A stretch of DNA of 64,000 nt from Enoplolaimus lenunculus (lineage: Eukaryota; Nematoda; Enoplea; Enoplida; Thoracostomopsidae), in contig JASANG010003499.1 in assembly GCA_030248215.1 (NCBI GenBank), positions 62,001 through 126,000 on the forward strand, written 5' to 3'. The translations under genes were made by a program, and so were the position numbers. The stretch's first letter is position 1. The number at the start of each line of letters is the position of its first letter. Shown piece by piece: positions 23,969-37,114 of this stretch. The notes under the pieces were generated by a model. The model saw only the letters and a program-made list of their open reading frames with translations. It was not told the DNA's origin and made no database searches.

Positions 23969-24816
23969 CAACATTTTTAGAAGCCGCACGTTATTGTGGC
24001 ATATTTAAATTATCGTTAAGTCTATGCACACGTGCAAGTTTTTGCAGCGAGAGCTTCAGCAGCAACTTCAACGAATAGCATGCTGCTACAAGTATTTGCG
24101 TAGAAATATGTGTTTTCACCCTAATTCTTGACATTAAATTATATAAACAATTTGTGGACGACTGCAAGAAATTTGAAACATAGCCTATACGTTATCAATC
24201 TGGCCAATAATCATAAATTGGTTCGACATGCAACGCTATTCATACATATGAATTAACCGGTGCAATAATAACAACATCCTGCTGGCAACTGCGTTCAAAC
24301 ACCTATAGCGCATTAAGTTTATAGAATAAATTGCAGTGAATTGGGTATGTATTTGCTGCTATGCGAACGTCAACGCTGTTTTTGTGACCGAAGTTGCGTG
24401 TGAAATTTACTCGTCATCATTTCAAAAGTATAGATTTTTGATTAGTACTGTACATTTCAGCGAGTTAAGCAGTAAAACGCGAAACAGAAACAAACAGGGC
24501 TGGTTACACCCCAGGAAGTTTAAAAAGCCAGCTTGAAACTTGATGTACCTATATTTAGCATATTTTACAGAAAATTTAAAACTTTAAGGCAAAAATATAT
24601 ACGTTTTCTTTGCTTAAAATAAGATTTTCACCTAAAATTTTTTAACTGTTTGGAGCTTCATTTTTCCCGACTATTTACGGGCTTCATACTTCGTTAATCG
24701 TATGGCGTGAAAGTTTAGTTCAACGCCTAAGCGTAGTCTAATCGTAAGCATATTTAACGCCGAATTTGCCAGCTAACGCTACACAGGTCAATGGTTACCG
24801 ATTCAGTCAATTATGC

Positions 24817-24960
24817 CCTGTTCACGGGCGGGGCAATATTTTTGTGATGAGAACTTGCAGTTAAAACTTGCAAATTCAACTTTCGTGGCAGAATTTCCGC
24901 GAAATACTTGCCGGCGTATGTTGCAGTTGCAAGTTCTCACTGTAAAATCTTACACATGAG
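24817..24960. repeat. small hairpin MITE, GAGAACTTGCAG family, copy 1
   Basis: GAGAACTTGCAGTTAAAACT and TTGCAGTTGCAAGTTCTC form an inverted pair about 90 bp apart. Flank TTCACGGGCGGGGCAA resembles the flank of the second copy at 41455-41575. Confidence 0.6.
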
Positions 24961-24998
24961 ACCAGGTACTTTACTCACAACTGTTTTTGCTTTAAATC

Positions 24999-26063
24999 TG
25001 TGGCGGATTCAGAAATTTTTGATGGGGGAAGACAGTCGATATATCAGTGAAACAAGCTCACGAACGAAGCGAGCGTGAAGCCAAACACAATGTTAGTCCT
25101 AAATCTTATAGCAAAATTACGGTTGTGATCAGTTTTTCGGGGGGACTCGGTTACGGCGTTCTCATTTGTATCTGCCAGTGCTTTAAAAAATGAATACTGT
25201 AGATGCCCGAATAAGAGCTGGTGGATATTTGTTTGGCATCTTCAGAGGGTACCCCCTGGAATTCGGTTACGGACTGATATTTATTTTTAAACCACCATCC
25301 GTTGCCCTTAGATTCTGATATATATCCGGTATTGCAAATATTTGTGTGATCAAACGTTTATTTGTCTAGTATCAAAAGCTTGAGCGATTAATGCAGGTTA
25401 TTAATTAGAAGTATACTTTCAAAAATGAAATATGCTTTAAAGCTTCGAACTCAACTTTATTTAAACGTGGAGTCATTTACGTACTGACTATATCCGCTAC
25501 GCACTCGCGTTAGGGATACGGACTCTTATTGACGGTGACTCAAGATGAAGACCCCCCTATATTCGGGTCACTACAGTATGAATTTATTAAATCAGAACGA
25601 CATAGCAAGGTTTTTCTTGATATTTGCAGGTTTTATTGGATGATGATGGTCCACTTGTTAGGTATTTTTCACGTTTCCAGATAAACGTGCAAATTTTACG
25701 CTTGTAGCAAAGATTTAAATACTTTCTGTTTAAATCTTAAACTTACTTAATTTTCGTTGCAGTCTATCACAAACCAAGCAATAATTGTCACTTCAAGTCG
25801 CGCAGCAATTTCCACTCCATCATTGCACGTAATCTTTTCTTTAGTCACCTGAAATATGACTACACATTCTCAAATTTTCTAACCGCGGATGGATCCAATA
25901 GCTGGCCACCCACGCCTAGGCCAACCAACAGGGATCGAAACCTAAATTTTGTGCTAACATTTATATATTACTACATTTTTTGGCTTTTCGCTCGTGAGCT
26001 TATTTCACTGTATATCTCGCGTGGCATCCTAATGACAAATTTCTCGATCGGCCCCTTTGTGTA
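24999..26063. mobile_element. hAT-like composite element interrupted by a TA-MITE
   Basis: Left arm CTGTGGCGGATTCAGAAATT and CAGTGAAACAAGCTCACGAA; the inverse of the latter (GTGAGCTTATTTCACTG) lies near 26000-26020. The TA-MITE copy 4 sits inside. Right boundary approximate. Confidence 0.45.
25197..25576. mobile_element. TA-flanked MITE, copy 4
   Basis: 380 bp, CTGTAGATGCCCGAATAAG to TTCGGGTCACTACAG, TA on both sides (25195-25196, 25577-25578). The most diverged of the four copies, with internal deletions relative to copy 1. Confidence 0.82.
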
Positions 26064-28150
26064 GTACGTACACCTATCATCAGGCGTTAGGTCATGTAAA
26101 TACCAAATTGAAAAGAGCATTAAAATTTAGCATTGTGATTAATTTGCTGCGCTGCTATGCGAAATTTTAACATCCGCAGCTTTCACAATTTGCTTGTGCT
26201 AGAACCTGCTATTATTACTGGTGATAGGTGCTACGCGCAGCAGAGAATACAGTTAATGAAATCAATAACAAACATGGCGTGTTTCTCCTAAATCAAAATT
26301 GACAGTCCATTATATAATTGGAAGCACAGATCCAACATTTTGGGATGACAGAATACTTTTTGGGTTTCGAAATTTTACAGTTAGTGCGCTTTCGGAAACT
26401 GTTCGATGTGTTAGAATTTACAAATAACACTGAAGGCACAAATGTTATAAACTCGTGTTCTATAGCATCGAAACGCCATATACACATTTTACATTCTACT
26501 TATTATAAAGAATCTTCACTTTTAAAAGTGTACATTTGTGGAAAATAAAAATCCCTTCTCCTTCGAAAATTAGAACCCGCCCGTTTACATTCTACGATCC
26601 TGTTACGGATCCAGAAATTTAAGGCGAATGTCGCGTGATATACATGAATAAATCTTTAGCAGCGACCTGCAGCGGTCACTAAAGAAGCGAAACTCCATTT
26701 CAATACTAAATCCAAATACAAAGGTTCGGCTGTTAATGCCTTCGTTGGATAATAGCGTGGTTTGCATGGCTCTTCCTTCGGATCTGCAAGTGTTATTATC
26801 TAAAGTTCATGTTTATCCAAGCAATCTACATTGTTTCTTACTGTTGTCACCTGCCGTTATTTTCTCACGGTCATTTTACGTCTTAATAGCGAAATTAAAA
26901 TTCCCGAAAATGACAAACTAATGACTGTTAAAAATGAAACAGTTTCTCTCGTATTTTCAAAGGTTTGCCCCGTCTTTTAACTTTAAAATTTTATGGCCGG
27001 TTAATGAACGTCATAAAAAGTATAGTATTACTCTATAAAACATTAGGATTTAACTTCTTTAGTATAGTAATCATTTGTTTGTTGCCATATATTTACAGAT
27101 CGTTCTCAACTGTAAAGGTGGCGCCGTTCGCGTTCTCTGCTCTCTAAAGTACTTTTGGACACCATCCACCGTAGTAATGTGAGCTTGAGCCCAAGTGTAA
27201 ATAATACCACACTCCGGTACTGTCCGTGGAATAATTTAACCCCCTATAGTCAAATTACGCTGACAATATATACTTGAATCTGACACATTTTTGAAGACAT
27301 TGACCAAAAATACGTTTTCTATTACCGTGAGAAAATGTGACATTTGAATTAAAACTAAATTTTAAAGAGAAACCGAAACACTGTAAAAATCAAAATAATT
27401 TGGTCGGAGCGAATAGCAGAAAAAAATTAGGAATACTAAGGATGGCTCTATCCTATACTGGTCGTACGACGGCGTCCGGCAAGGAATATTTTGACAAATT
27501 TACACGCTTTGCCGCGCAATAATGCTATGTGCGTGTCAAAGGTATCGTAAAAGATTTAATTTGTTCTCAAAAAAGTCAAAACAATTATTTATTAATGAAT
27601 ACACATTATTTTGATTTGAGATGCAGATTCACAAATAGGAATTGTTAACATGCGAGGCAGGAATATTTATTGTAATGGCAAAGAAAGTTTAGCTAACTTC
27701 AATTTTTTAATGTCAGAAAGTTTCATATCCGATTTCTAAACGCGTCTCCGGTTGCTGCAGCACTGCTGTGCCGTTGTATGATTTAACTAGCAATCGCTTT
27801 ACAGTACTTTACAACTTGAAATAATTTTAGTAATAGAAATAGATGTTAAACGTTGTATATATTTTCTTTTATGTTGTTAATGGGGCTTCGGTAGATCGGG
27901 GCGTGATAGGTAAAAAAAGGTTCAGGAGAAGCACGAGGTTATGCCTGGACATTAAATAGTTATTCTGAAATATACAGCTTGATCTTACCTTACGCCTATA
28001 TACAGCTATAAGCTATCAACTTTTAGTCGTTCGGAAACCCATAAGACTAATATGAGCCATGGTAGCCAGGATTTTTGTTTCGGGGCCCCCCATACAAATA
28101 TATACTTTAAACATATAGTGCGTTAATCAATTTTCATCAATTACCTTGTA
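26064..28150. other. intergenic, nothing recognised
   Basis: AT-rich. Short frames (26293-26548, 27337-27522) overlap on both strands and show no family motif. Two patches carry GTACGACGGCGTCCGGC-like text, also seen near 17860-17885, suggesting a dispersed repeat fragment. Confidence 0.4.
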
Positions 28151-28510
28151 CAGAAGGGTGCAAAACAGAACTGGATTATACCGGAATCGAAATCAAAGCT
28201 ACAAATTTTGTCACAATACGTATAATTTAACAAATATATAAATTTCAGGTATCTGTTAGCTGGCAACAATTTTCAAAAACGTCGCATCAACATACTGGTA
28301 TTATTTTTTGTTCTGTAAAGCTAACCTACAATCAATTATTGTTCGTTTCAAAATAAAAAGGATAGTTTTGTTTGTTTAGATGTTGAGATCGAGAGAATTT
28401 TTATGCAATCAGAGTATAATTACACTTAAATTGTAAAATTCCGATTCCGATTGATTGTGCAATCGGAATCGGAATCAAAACTGGTTTTGAGGTTTTGATT
28501 CTGATTTCAA
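28151..28510. mobile_element. hAT-like MITE, GATTCCGATTGCACAATC family
   Basis: Inverted-orientation relative of the 60117 and 63093 elements: shared GATTGTGCAATCGGAATCGG, ATAAAAATTCT and CAATTATTG regions, with GGGTGCAAAAC near one end. The right limit is approximate. Confidence 0.55.
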
Positions 28511-31500
28511 AAAGCTTAAGACAAGATTAAGCTAAACCCAAGCAAAAATATTCTTAACATTTAAGCTTACTTTGCAGTACCTACATTTTTGTTACTGTTT
28601 AGTTCTACCGGCTTTCATTGACTACGCTATACGGAGCACTGCTCCACATCTAAATTAGGTTTTTAAGTATTCGTTTAGTTAAGCTGTAAGTTTTAAGGTT
28701 GTTCACCAACTTCTTGGGGAACAATTAAAGTTCCATTTCAACTAAGCAGAAAAACATTAATTCATACTATCCGATTTACTTTAGCCTTCTTTTTCTGCCA
28801 TTTCGCCTTTGAACTCTGAAGACACTTTGTAGGTGGTAGTGTTTGTAGTAGATGAGCAACGATTCAAAAAATGGGGATGTATTTAGAACATGAATGTCGT
28901 TGCAACAAATTCTTTTGTGATTCCTGATACTACCGGAAGCATACCTTTGCCCATTGAAAAAATTCGAGTTCCGGCTTCTGTAGAGTTATCGCCGTAACTC
29001 CTGGTAAGTACTGGAACACAATTTTTGTATAACTTATCACTTTCGGAAAATTTGTGTGTAACGTTGTGGAAATTATGCATATAATGTTTAATAAGTTTTC
29101 TAAAAAAGTTTATACACAAATTTCTAACAACGTTTTTGAAATATTTGCTCAAGCTACCGCGTTGAATATCATTCCTTTTACCTGGTTTGCATAGCCCTCC
29201 GGCTCCGGTAAAATGTGTTGATCTCCGATACTGGTATCTGTTCATACAGTTGTTTGCTTTATATTAACTTACCATACATAGATACCGCCCGTATGCCAGA
29301 TAAATCGCTTTACAAGTTTCCCGGAATATGCAACGAAATCATCATGACGTAGCGTTTTGTTAACAGCAGGTGCGCTACAACCAAATAGTTAAGCCTTTGT
29401 TCGTTTGATGTTTGCCGTCGCTTTGCACTGATGCAACAACGGTGGCCGTTTGGGGTGAAAACTTAGTTGAATAACGCAGTCCATGGTACACACATTGAGG
29501 TCGGTTACTGTAAAATTGGTAAATCGTGCATGTTTTGTTCAATATTGCGACGTATTTTGCAGTCTTTGATTACTGTAAACATAATAAAATATCTGAAATT
29601 GATCTGAAGCTACCAGTAGAGCTTGCGAAACAATTTGATTGAACTATAGCCGAATATAGTGACCCTAAGGTGATTGCAGACGAGTTGCAAGCTAAACATG
29701 CTAATGGGCTAAAGTTTTTAAAGGTGTGTTATGAGGGTTTCACACTTTACAAGCTGAAGCCCAAGTTATTGCAAAGAATTATCGTTTTCAGTTTGACTCT
29801 TGGTATGTATTTTTACACGAATAATTTGCAGGTGACTGGAATAAATATGAAACATAGCCTAAATTTTATCCGTTCAGCCAGTGACATTAAATTAATTCGG
29901 CTTGCAATGATATTCAATATACATTTGTATGAATTAAAACTATTGGCTCGTTATTTGAATTAATTCAAGCTTGATTTAGTTGAAAAACCTAAATTAATTA
30001 AAAAACGCAAAACAACATGGTTTCAGGTTGGTCAATCAAATTGTTGGAGCAACCAGGGACGGCGATTTGAAGAACCTAAGGGGGGTGCGCATGCCCAAAT
30101 TTTTTGTGTTTTCGGTTTTGCCGAACGATGGTTGGATTTTGAAAATTTTTTTATGTTTTAGCTTTTCATAACATCCTTTACATCCATGCCCAAATTTGAA
30201 TTTTTGAAAAGTATGATTTTTAATGTCATTTTAGCAAAAAATATTTGAGTCCGGGGGGACATTGGTTCTTGGGATATTTAAAAAATCAATTTTTTCAAAA
30301 ATTCAAATATGGTCGTGGAATGACCAGGATGGTTGTGAGAAGCTCAAATATGTCACAATTTTCAAAATCCGACCATTTTGGGGCAAGCACCGGCGGGGGA
30401 TAACCGAAAGTACCTTGCAATTAGTCTACTTTTTTCACAGGGGTAAGCTAGAAAACCAATTAATTACACACTGAATATGAAATCGTAAAGGGTGCTTAGC
30501 TAATATGCGCGAAGAGCAAACTTTTTTAACATTTTTTAAAAAAACCGACCGAAACTTACAAATTAGCCAAAAAAGTTTCGTCGGCTCGGACCAATGGGGG
30601 CTGCGCTCCATTGCCAGCTCCCTGCTCTTCTTGGGAGAAACAAACTCAGTCGACTAGTAACTATGTTCATCGGGAAGTAAAATTATAGTAAAAATAACGG
30701 AAACGGATAGTGATCAAAATAATGAAAACTGAAACGGATATGGAAGTATAAAAGTTTCAAAGATGTTTTATTTTTCTGCCAGCGCAATTGTGGTATGCAA
30801 ATATTTATTGTGATTTGTAAAATTTTAAAGAAAAAATAATGGATGTATCAATAATTGTAAGATTTTCGATGAATTTCGTAATTCCTTTTCATTTCGAATT
30901 CAAGGTTTTTATTTCTTAAACTTTTCGGAAATATGAATGTGAAATTTTTCGCCCTTTAAGGCCTGAAATTTAAAACTTTGTTTTACAAACGATTAAGAAA
31001 AATAATTGGGACCTAGTTTAACCTAATTATATAAAATAAGATACGTATAAGACGTAAACTGAAGTTGGAGAAAGCCTGAGTTAAACCTGAAATATATTTG
31101 AAATTCGATTTTATATTTGTATGCGCTCTTAAGAACACAAATGCAGCAGCTCATTTGCATACTTCAACATAGCAAAAATACTTGAACAAGAACAAGACAA
31201 GCATTTCTTGAAAAGCAAGAAATTTGCTTTATTTCTAAAGTAAAAAACTTAAACGGTGTAAATTTCTGGCATAAGTTAAAGATGTGTGTTCCATAGAATA
31301 AGGGCTGGATTGAAAAGTAAACTGTCCGAATCTGTATAGCGAGGTAGGTTCCCTCTGGAGAGACGAAATAAATATCAAATCTTCCCCTCCCGTTTTAGTT
31401 GAATCATTCTGTAAATTCTTGATATATGTAAATGTCTCAGCGATTTTTGACACGAATTTCGAAACTAAGATATTAATGGCTAAAATTCCAGACATGTTAG

Positions 31501-34183
31501 TCTTGAAAATTTTAGAAAGTTAACGTTTTGAAATTTCAAGACATTTTTTGTGTGAACCGTTTACAGTCAGGTATATTCAAAGTCTGTTTATGATTATTAG
31601 ATGTATGAACATAATTTTTCCATTCCCATAACAAAATCTGGCCTTTCTTCATTGAGCACTTTAATATCCCATTGCGCAGAAGTTAATTGTGAAATTTGAA
31701 TGGATAACCTCGGGGCTGGGCTGAAAACGATTTCCACGTTTCTACCATGATCGGGTCCGCTTAAACTGGCTGCATTCTATATTGGCTTCCGTATGAATCA
31801 AGATCTGAACTAAATCTGGACGCTTAAAATCTAAGTATAAATTTAAACCTCAAATCTACGCTTAAATGTTTTCAACTTTATGAGTCGTGAAATATCGACG
31901 ATGTTAAACTCGTTTGGACAGCTTTCTTAGTTTTTATGAAGTTTGCATAACGTTGTTTCTATAATATTTGCTACCTTCAGCGCTCCTTGATGAAGCTGTT
32001 GCGACTCTGCTAAATGTATGTCTTCAAATGAGTTAAATTGTATAACCGAAAGCGTAAACATAGATAAAAATAACATCAAACAAAACCAATTAAAAAACTA
32101 AAAAGTTAACTAAAGATTAGCGTTATGTGCAAGAACAGGTCCTGAACACCAGCATGGATCTGCGAGTATACTTCAGGTACCGAACAAGCCTCGTGGTTGC
32201 ATAATTTCAACGATTTTTGTAACTTTTTCCATGCAGTGCAAACATTTCATAAATACCTGCCAAAGTAAAAAAACACAACACCGCAGCGAGGAATAAAATA
32301 TGAAAATAATTTTTGAGTTTGAAAAATTTTGCCGATCCTATTTTGCGTAAAAAATAAGACTATTTTATTGGTTTTTGTTATTATTATTACTATTATTATT
32401 CCACCATAAAACGACTACATTTTGTTTGAAATCTAAAATAATTTAGTTTGAATTATGAACATATTTTGTGCGGTATTAATGCAAAATAAAAATGTAAATT
32501 GTAGGATAGAAATGCTAGGTATGATATGACAGACATGGATCGATGCCCCATATATGATCCAGATATTTCTGAAAAGGGCTGTGCGATATAATTGTAGCAA
32601 AACGCACGAGCCGAACGAACGAAGAAGTCAAACACAATTTTAGTCCTACATAAACCCTAATACAAAGTTTGGATTTTGATCAGTTGTGAGGGGTTGTAAC
32701 AGAAGATCCATAATTTGCGCCAGGAATTGATGCAAGGGTGGTCGTACATGCTCTGTAACCACTAAAACGTATACAATGTAACTTTGAAACTATATGGTTC
32801 CGTGAATTTAGAATTCTTACCTAACATTTGCATCAACCAAAAAAAGCGTTCGGTAGGTTTCAGAATATGTAAATTTTATTATAGAAATAGAGCATTGTTC
32901 GATTACAAACACAAGAATACGTACCACGAAAAACGTTTTTTATCTCATTTCTTTTTTTTTCTCGTTTCTTTAAATTTCAGACGACTTATCCCGTTACTTC
33001 CAAACTGTATACGCCCATAACCATCATTTACTATTGTTATCCGTTACGGACGGTAAATGAAAATGTATATCTTATCAGTACAGAGCTGCGGGAAAACCGA
33101 TCAAAATATTTGATGGTTACACCATATCCAAAGTTATATTGCAGTTGTTTTCAAAATTCGTATGGCGTTCAAAATACAACCTAAAATTCACGAAATTCCA
33201 GTTTTGCGCAAGCATAACAAACGCACATCTGCAATATTAACATACACAACGTACACAGAAAAAGATTTCACCAAAATAGCAAACAAACACGACTCGAAGC
33301 CAATACAAAGCAGGCAATTTGACCAATAATGCAGCCATCTCGTACGCATTTTTATAACCCATGTAAAACTGCAATCAACCGTTATAGGTACCTCTAAATA
33401 GTCATTAAACCACACATAATGTGCAGTCGTTTAAGTTTGATTTTCTTTCAAAATAAACTAATTTTCCCTTTGTAAATTTTCCCTAAAATGGGGACTTGAA
33501 AGCATTTCAAAAATTACTTTGCTATTTGAACAAAATAATAGCGTTTTAAATTGCATATTTAAAGGGCAAATATGCGATTTTAGTAGTACAAGCGGTATCA
33601 CGGGAGCATTCAAGAACAGGGATAGAGCTGGTATATTCTGTTCCGAAACTTCTGGAGTATATAACAAGAACAAAGCACTTTTAACAAAATTTAGAATAGT
33701 CTTCATCAAAGAGCTAAAAAATTTCTTTCACGTCTGGTTAAACACCTGAAGGAGTATATATTTTTCTCAGAAATTTACACCCATAAAAACGACTAATGGT
33801 ACATTCAAGGCGGCTCACACAGCTTGGCTCATGTGTTTTTACGATACTATGCAGGCAACAGCTTGTGTAAGCCATACATCTGTGTTTATTTTAAATGAGT
33901 GATGTAAACTTGTACATAATAATTGCACAATTCGTTAACTTTAAATTAATAACCTTAGCCTTTCGTTTTATATATGACCTATTTTGGCATACGAAATATT
34001 GATTTATAAGTAATGCGAGCGGTGAATTTTTAGACATATGTTTTTTACCAGGGTCAGAACCAAATTTCTCATTTAAATATTTTGTGTGCTATGTCAAAAT
34101 TAATCACATAAAAGTACGAACGGGCTGAGTAAGAAATATGCCTGTGACGCCGGACGTTCAACGGTATTGTCAGTATATTTGTC
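28511..34183. other. intergenic, little recognised
   Basis: AT-rich. Contains an open frame on minus at 28883-29245 (120 codons, no known motif), an exon-like stretch at 29563-29723, a small (ATT)n run near 32375-32400, and a GAGCCGAACGAACGAAG patch near 32600 that resembles part of the 24999 element. No host gene can be supported. Confidence 0.4.
29563..29723 (+). pseudogene. possible decayed exon, unassigned
   Basis: Acceptor-like TATTTTGCAG, then a 53-codon stretch starting FDYCKHNKISEIDLKLPVEL and ending ADELQAKHANGLKFLK, before AAG|GTGTGT. One in-frame TGA falls at codon 26. The stretch on both sides of that stop has protein-like composition. No family recognised; could be a gene or transposon remnant, or chance. 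Confidence 0.25.
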
Positions 34184-34583
34184 GCAGCTCGTAATTCAGC
34201 TCAATTCCTAATTGGGCTAGTCTAAAGCGGAATTACGATTAGGGCTAGTCCAAGGCGGAATTACGATTAGGGCTAGTCCAAGGCGGAATTACGATTAGGG
34301 CTAGTCCAAGGCGGAATTACGATTAGGGCTAGTCCAAGGCGGAATTATGCCTAATAAAGCTACGCGTTTTCTGCGTGGTTACTTGATAGTCATAACCCAG
34401 TTTGGTTTCACTTTGGTTAGTAATACACACTGTTTGATAGCCAACAGATATACGATTACATAGCCTATCAGAAAAGAATATTTGCAGCAGCTAATCGTAT
34501 TTGAGTATGGCATTAAAGCAATAACCAATCACAAGGCGTGTGCACTTTAGCCTATTCCGAATTGGGCTGAATTGCGGCTTAGG
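34184..34583. mobile_element. MITE, GTAATTCAGC family, copy 2, with internal tandem expansion
   Basis: Left end CGCAGCTCGTAATTCAGCTC; right end GGGCTGAATTGCGGCTTAGG as its inverse. Internal text matches 14667-15005. The left part carries a 28-bp tandem array (34227-34348). Confidence 0.75.
34227..34348. repeat. 28-bp tandem array inside the MITE
   Basis: Four near-identical units of 28 bp beginning GCGGAATTACGATTAGGG, then GCTAGTCCAAG, plus a partial fifth unit. The related copy at 14667 has only one or two units, so this is an expansion in this copy. Confidence 0.92.
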
Positions 34584-35296
34584 CTATGACTTGTATTTTT
34601 TGGACCTGGCTACATTTTATAAATTAAATTTATTCAACTAGTTATTTTTATTAGGTCGAAACTAATTTTTCTGAAGGAAAATTTTTTATTTAATTGTTTC
34701 TATTTTTTATTCCCAAACATATATACTACTTATCTACAATGCGAACCCCATCATATTTATCTGGCCTGTATTTAGAGGGGGTCTCACGGGAACTCAGCTC
34801 CCTTTGGAAAATTTAACCAAAAATTGTTTCATAGAGATAAGAGTGGGTCATTAGGTTCAGGGCGGGGGCATGGTTGGACGAAATTTAATTGGGCACTCAT
34901 GGGGTAAAAATAGCATTTGGTCCGCCGCTTGCTTAACTGAGTTGCAAACTGTACCGGTAAAACTCTCGTAAAGATGTATATTAATTGCATAAAAATATGG
35001 AAAGCAACATAAATAATGTTGAAATGCTTTTCATTTTTTGTTATATAACTTCTATTTTCGTGGGGAAAGTGTGGCGTTTTCAGCGGAGACAAATGGTGCG
35101 GCTACAAAAAATACCTCATGTAGCCGCCCCATTTTCATTTTTGGCTGTACCCTCAGCAAGTTGACCTGCTGGCTAAGAGACTGCACATTTTGTAAGTTGT
35201 TTTAACATTACAATATATACCATGTGCGGCATTAATTTCCAATTGTCATCCGTATATACGTCACTTAGTGTCATGGATTCAGCGGGCCGATTCAGC

Positions 35297-35449
35297 GGCC
35301 CATGTATAGATCAGGGCCGGTAAAGTAGTTTGAGCGTATTCCTAAGCCTAAGCCTAAGCCTAAGCTTTAGCAAAAAATTAGTCTAAAGCTTAAACTGACT
35401 TCCTATAGCCCCTCCGGTAAACGATCCGGCCCTGTTCTATACATGGGCC
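35297..35449. mobile_element. hAT-type MITE, GGCCCATGTATAG family, well preserved
   Basis: 153 bp, ends GGCCCATGTATAGATCAGGG and CCCTGTTCTATACATGGGCC. Perfect 8-bp duplication GATTCAGC at 35289-35296 and 35450-35457. Core has four CCTAAG units in a row, then AAAAAATTAGTCTAAAGC. Confidence 0.93.
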
Positions 35450-35457
35450 GATTCAGC

Positions 35458-36924
35458 TCATATTCTTTCATTCTCAATATACTCACAAGGACATAGCCAA
35501 AATTTCATTTCAGGCAGGTACAATTTCAGTTGTGGTGTGTTAGCTGTTTTATTCCGTGTCGCACATCCCTACAGAACAGACTAATCAAGGTTTGAAAATG
35601 AACCATGTGGTTTGCGGTGAAATTCGATGCGTATATGTCTTGTTTCATATCAACGGTATATATAATTACTTTTTTATCCAAATAAAAAGATGTTATCGTT
35701 TTACCGTAAGTCATTTTTACTTAAAAATATGCAAAAAAGCGCAGCTTTCGATGCAAAATTAGGCTCTTGTACACTTTTCTCCAGCCTTTACAGACTCCGT
35801 AGTAAATATATACCTGTAATTCTATTTGATTTTTAAAACACATGAGAAAATGGGGCTCCAGTCCTTTGAGCCCTTCATAGATTCGGCGCTGAATATATAT
35901 CTGTTTACAAAATGTATTTGTGACACAAACATGGCTGGCATTTTTTGCATTCATGCTGCGCGTCTGGTACTAGTACCAAGTCCCAAGAGAGTCAACAATA
36001 CAAATTCTCTGTCCGCAATTGTCGTCCGCCTTACGCATTTCAATACAATTGAAAATGTACAATTGTGTCGTGTTTAAAACAATTATTGAGTTAAATTGCA
36101 AATAATTCATTTTAAACAGCTCACATTTGTGCCGCTGTGTAAATATGCTGTATTTATATATGTGAGTTTGACCAAATGAGAAGACGATGTGTGGCATACA
36201 GAGCCCATGCTATTTTAGGGACGTTCTGTCTTTCTTCGAAACTGAAACTGAGCATGGCTTTTTAGTTTTAGAAATATTCTTATAACAGATGTAGACACGA
36301 CTTTATTCTGGGTGGACATAAACTTTAAGTGAGCTGGTTTCTGAGGTTACGCTAAATAATCAGCGTATAACGAGAGAGACGTATATGGGAAGAATTGAGT
36401 GAAATATCGCCTCCCGGAAATTGTGGACAAACGTGAAAAAAAGACACCTCTACAAGTTTTACAATAACTTGAACAGTAGATAGCAAACAATTTCTCACTT
36501 GCTAAATGTATGAATAAAAATGTTAATGCGAATGCTTTTGAAATATAGTTTAACGCTACGACACACAGATGTGAGTTTGAAGAAATGGGTAAAATAAGGA
36601 ATTTATTCGAGATTTCAATACCTTTAGCAGCACAGTCAGAAATAGGTAAATAGGTTTAGACAGCGACACATAATGTAATTAATTCTGGCTAAACTAAATG
36701 CTCCGCTTAATATGACATAGTGCGGACGGCCATGTAAGTACGTTTCGAGGATATATGTTTAATCTTACCTCACTTCGATAACCAATCTTTCGGACTTTTT
36801 TGTATTGATGAAAGGCTAATTAAATCTATTGAACACACTATGTATTGCCAAACAACTCAATTTATGAATAGAAAACCTAGAACCCAAACAACATGATTGT
36901 ATTACATGATGCAATCGGCTCTTC
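35458..36924. other. intergenic, nothing recognised
   Basis: AT-rich. Overlapping short frames on both strands (35526-36197), none with a family motif. Confidence 0.45.
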
Positions 36925-37114
36925 GGCCCATGTTACTTTAAGAGGTGTCCAGGTTTCGGGTGGGTCTCTAAAATAGTATATTTAGATTCTAAATTACATT
37001 TTTTGCTTAGGCTTAGGTTTAGGCTTAGGAACACATTTTTATAATGCTTGCGCTCAGGCGTAGGCTTAGGATTACGCTTAATCTACTGTTAGGCCCCTTA
37101 AAATAACATTGGCC
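36925..37114. mobile_element. hAT-type MITE, GGCC.ATGTTACTTTAAG family, copy 1
   Basis: 190 bp, left GGCCCATGTTACTTTAAGAG, right CCCCTTAAAATAACATTGGCC as its inverse. Flanks GGCTCTTC and GGCTTTTC (8 bp, one mismatch). Core rich in GCTTAGG. Confidence 0.85.

Noticed and set aside
28883-29245. 120-codon minus-strand frame
   Set aside because: No recognised domain and no splice partners; AT-rich codons. Kept only as a remark in the intergenic entry.
34227-34348. Regular array that could suggest CRISPR
   Set aside because: Units are contiguous 28-bp tandem repeats with no unique spacers, in an animal genome and inside a MITE.
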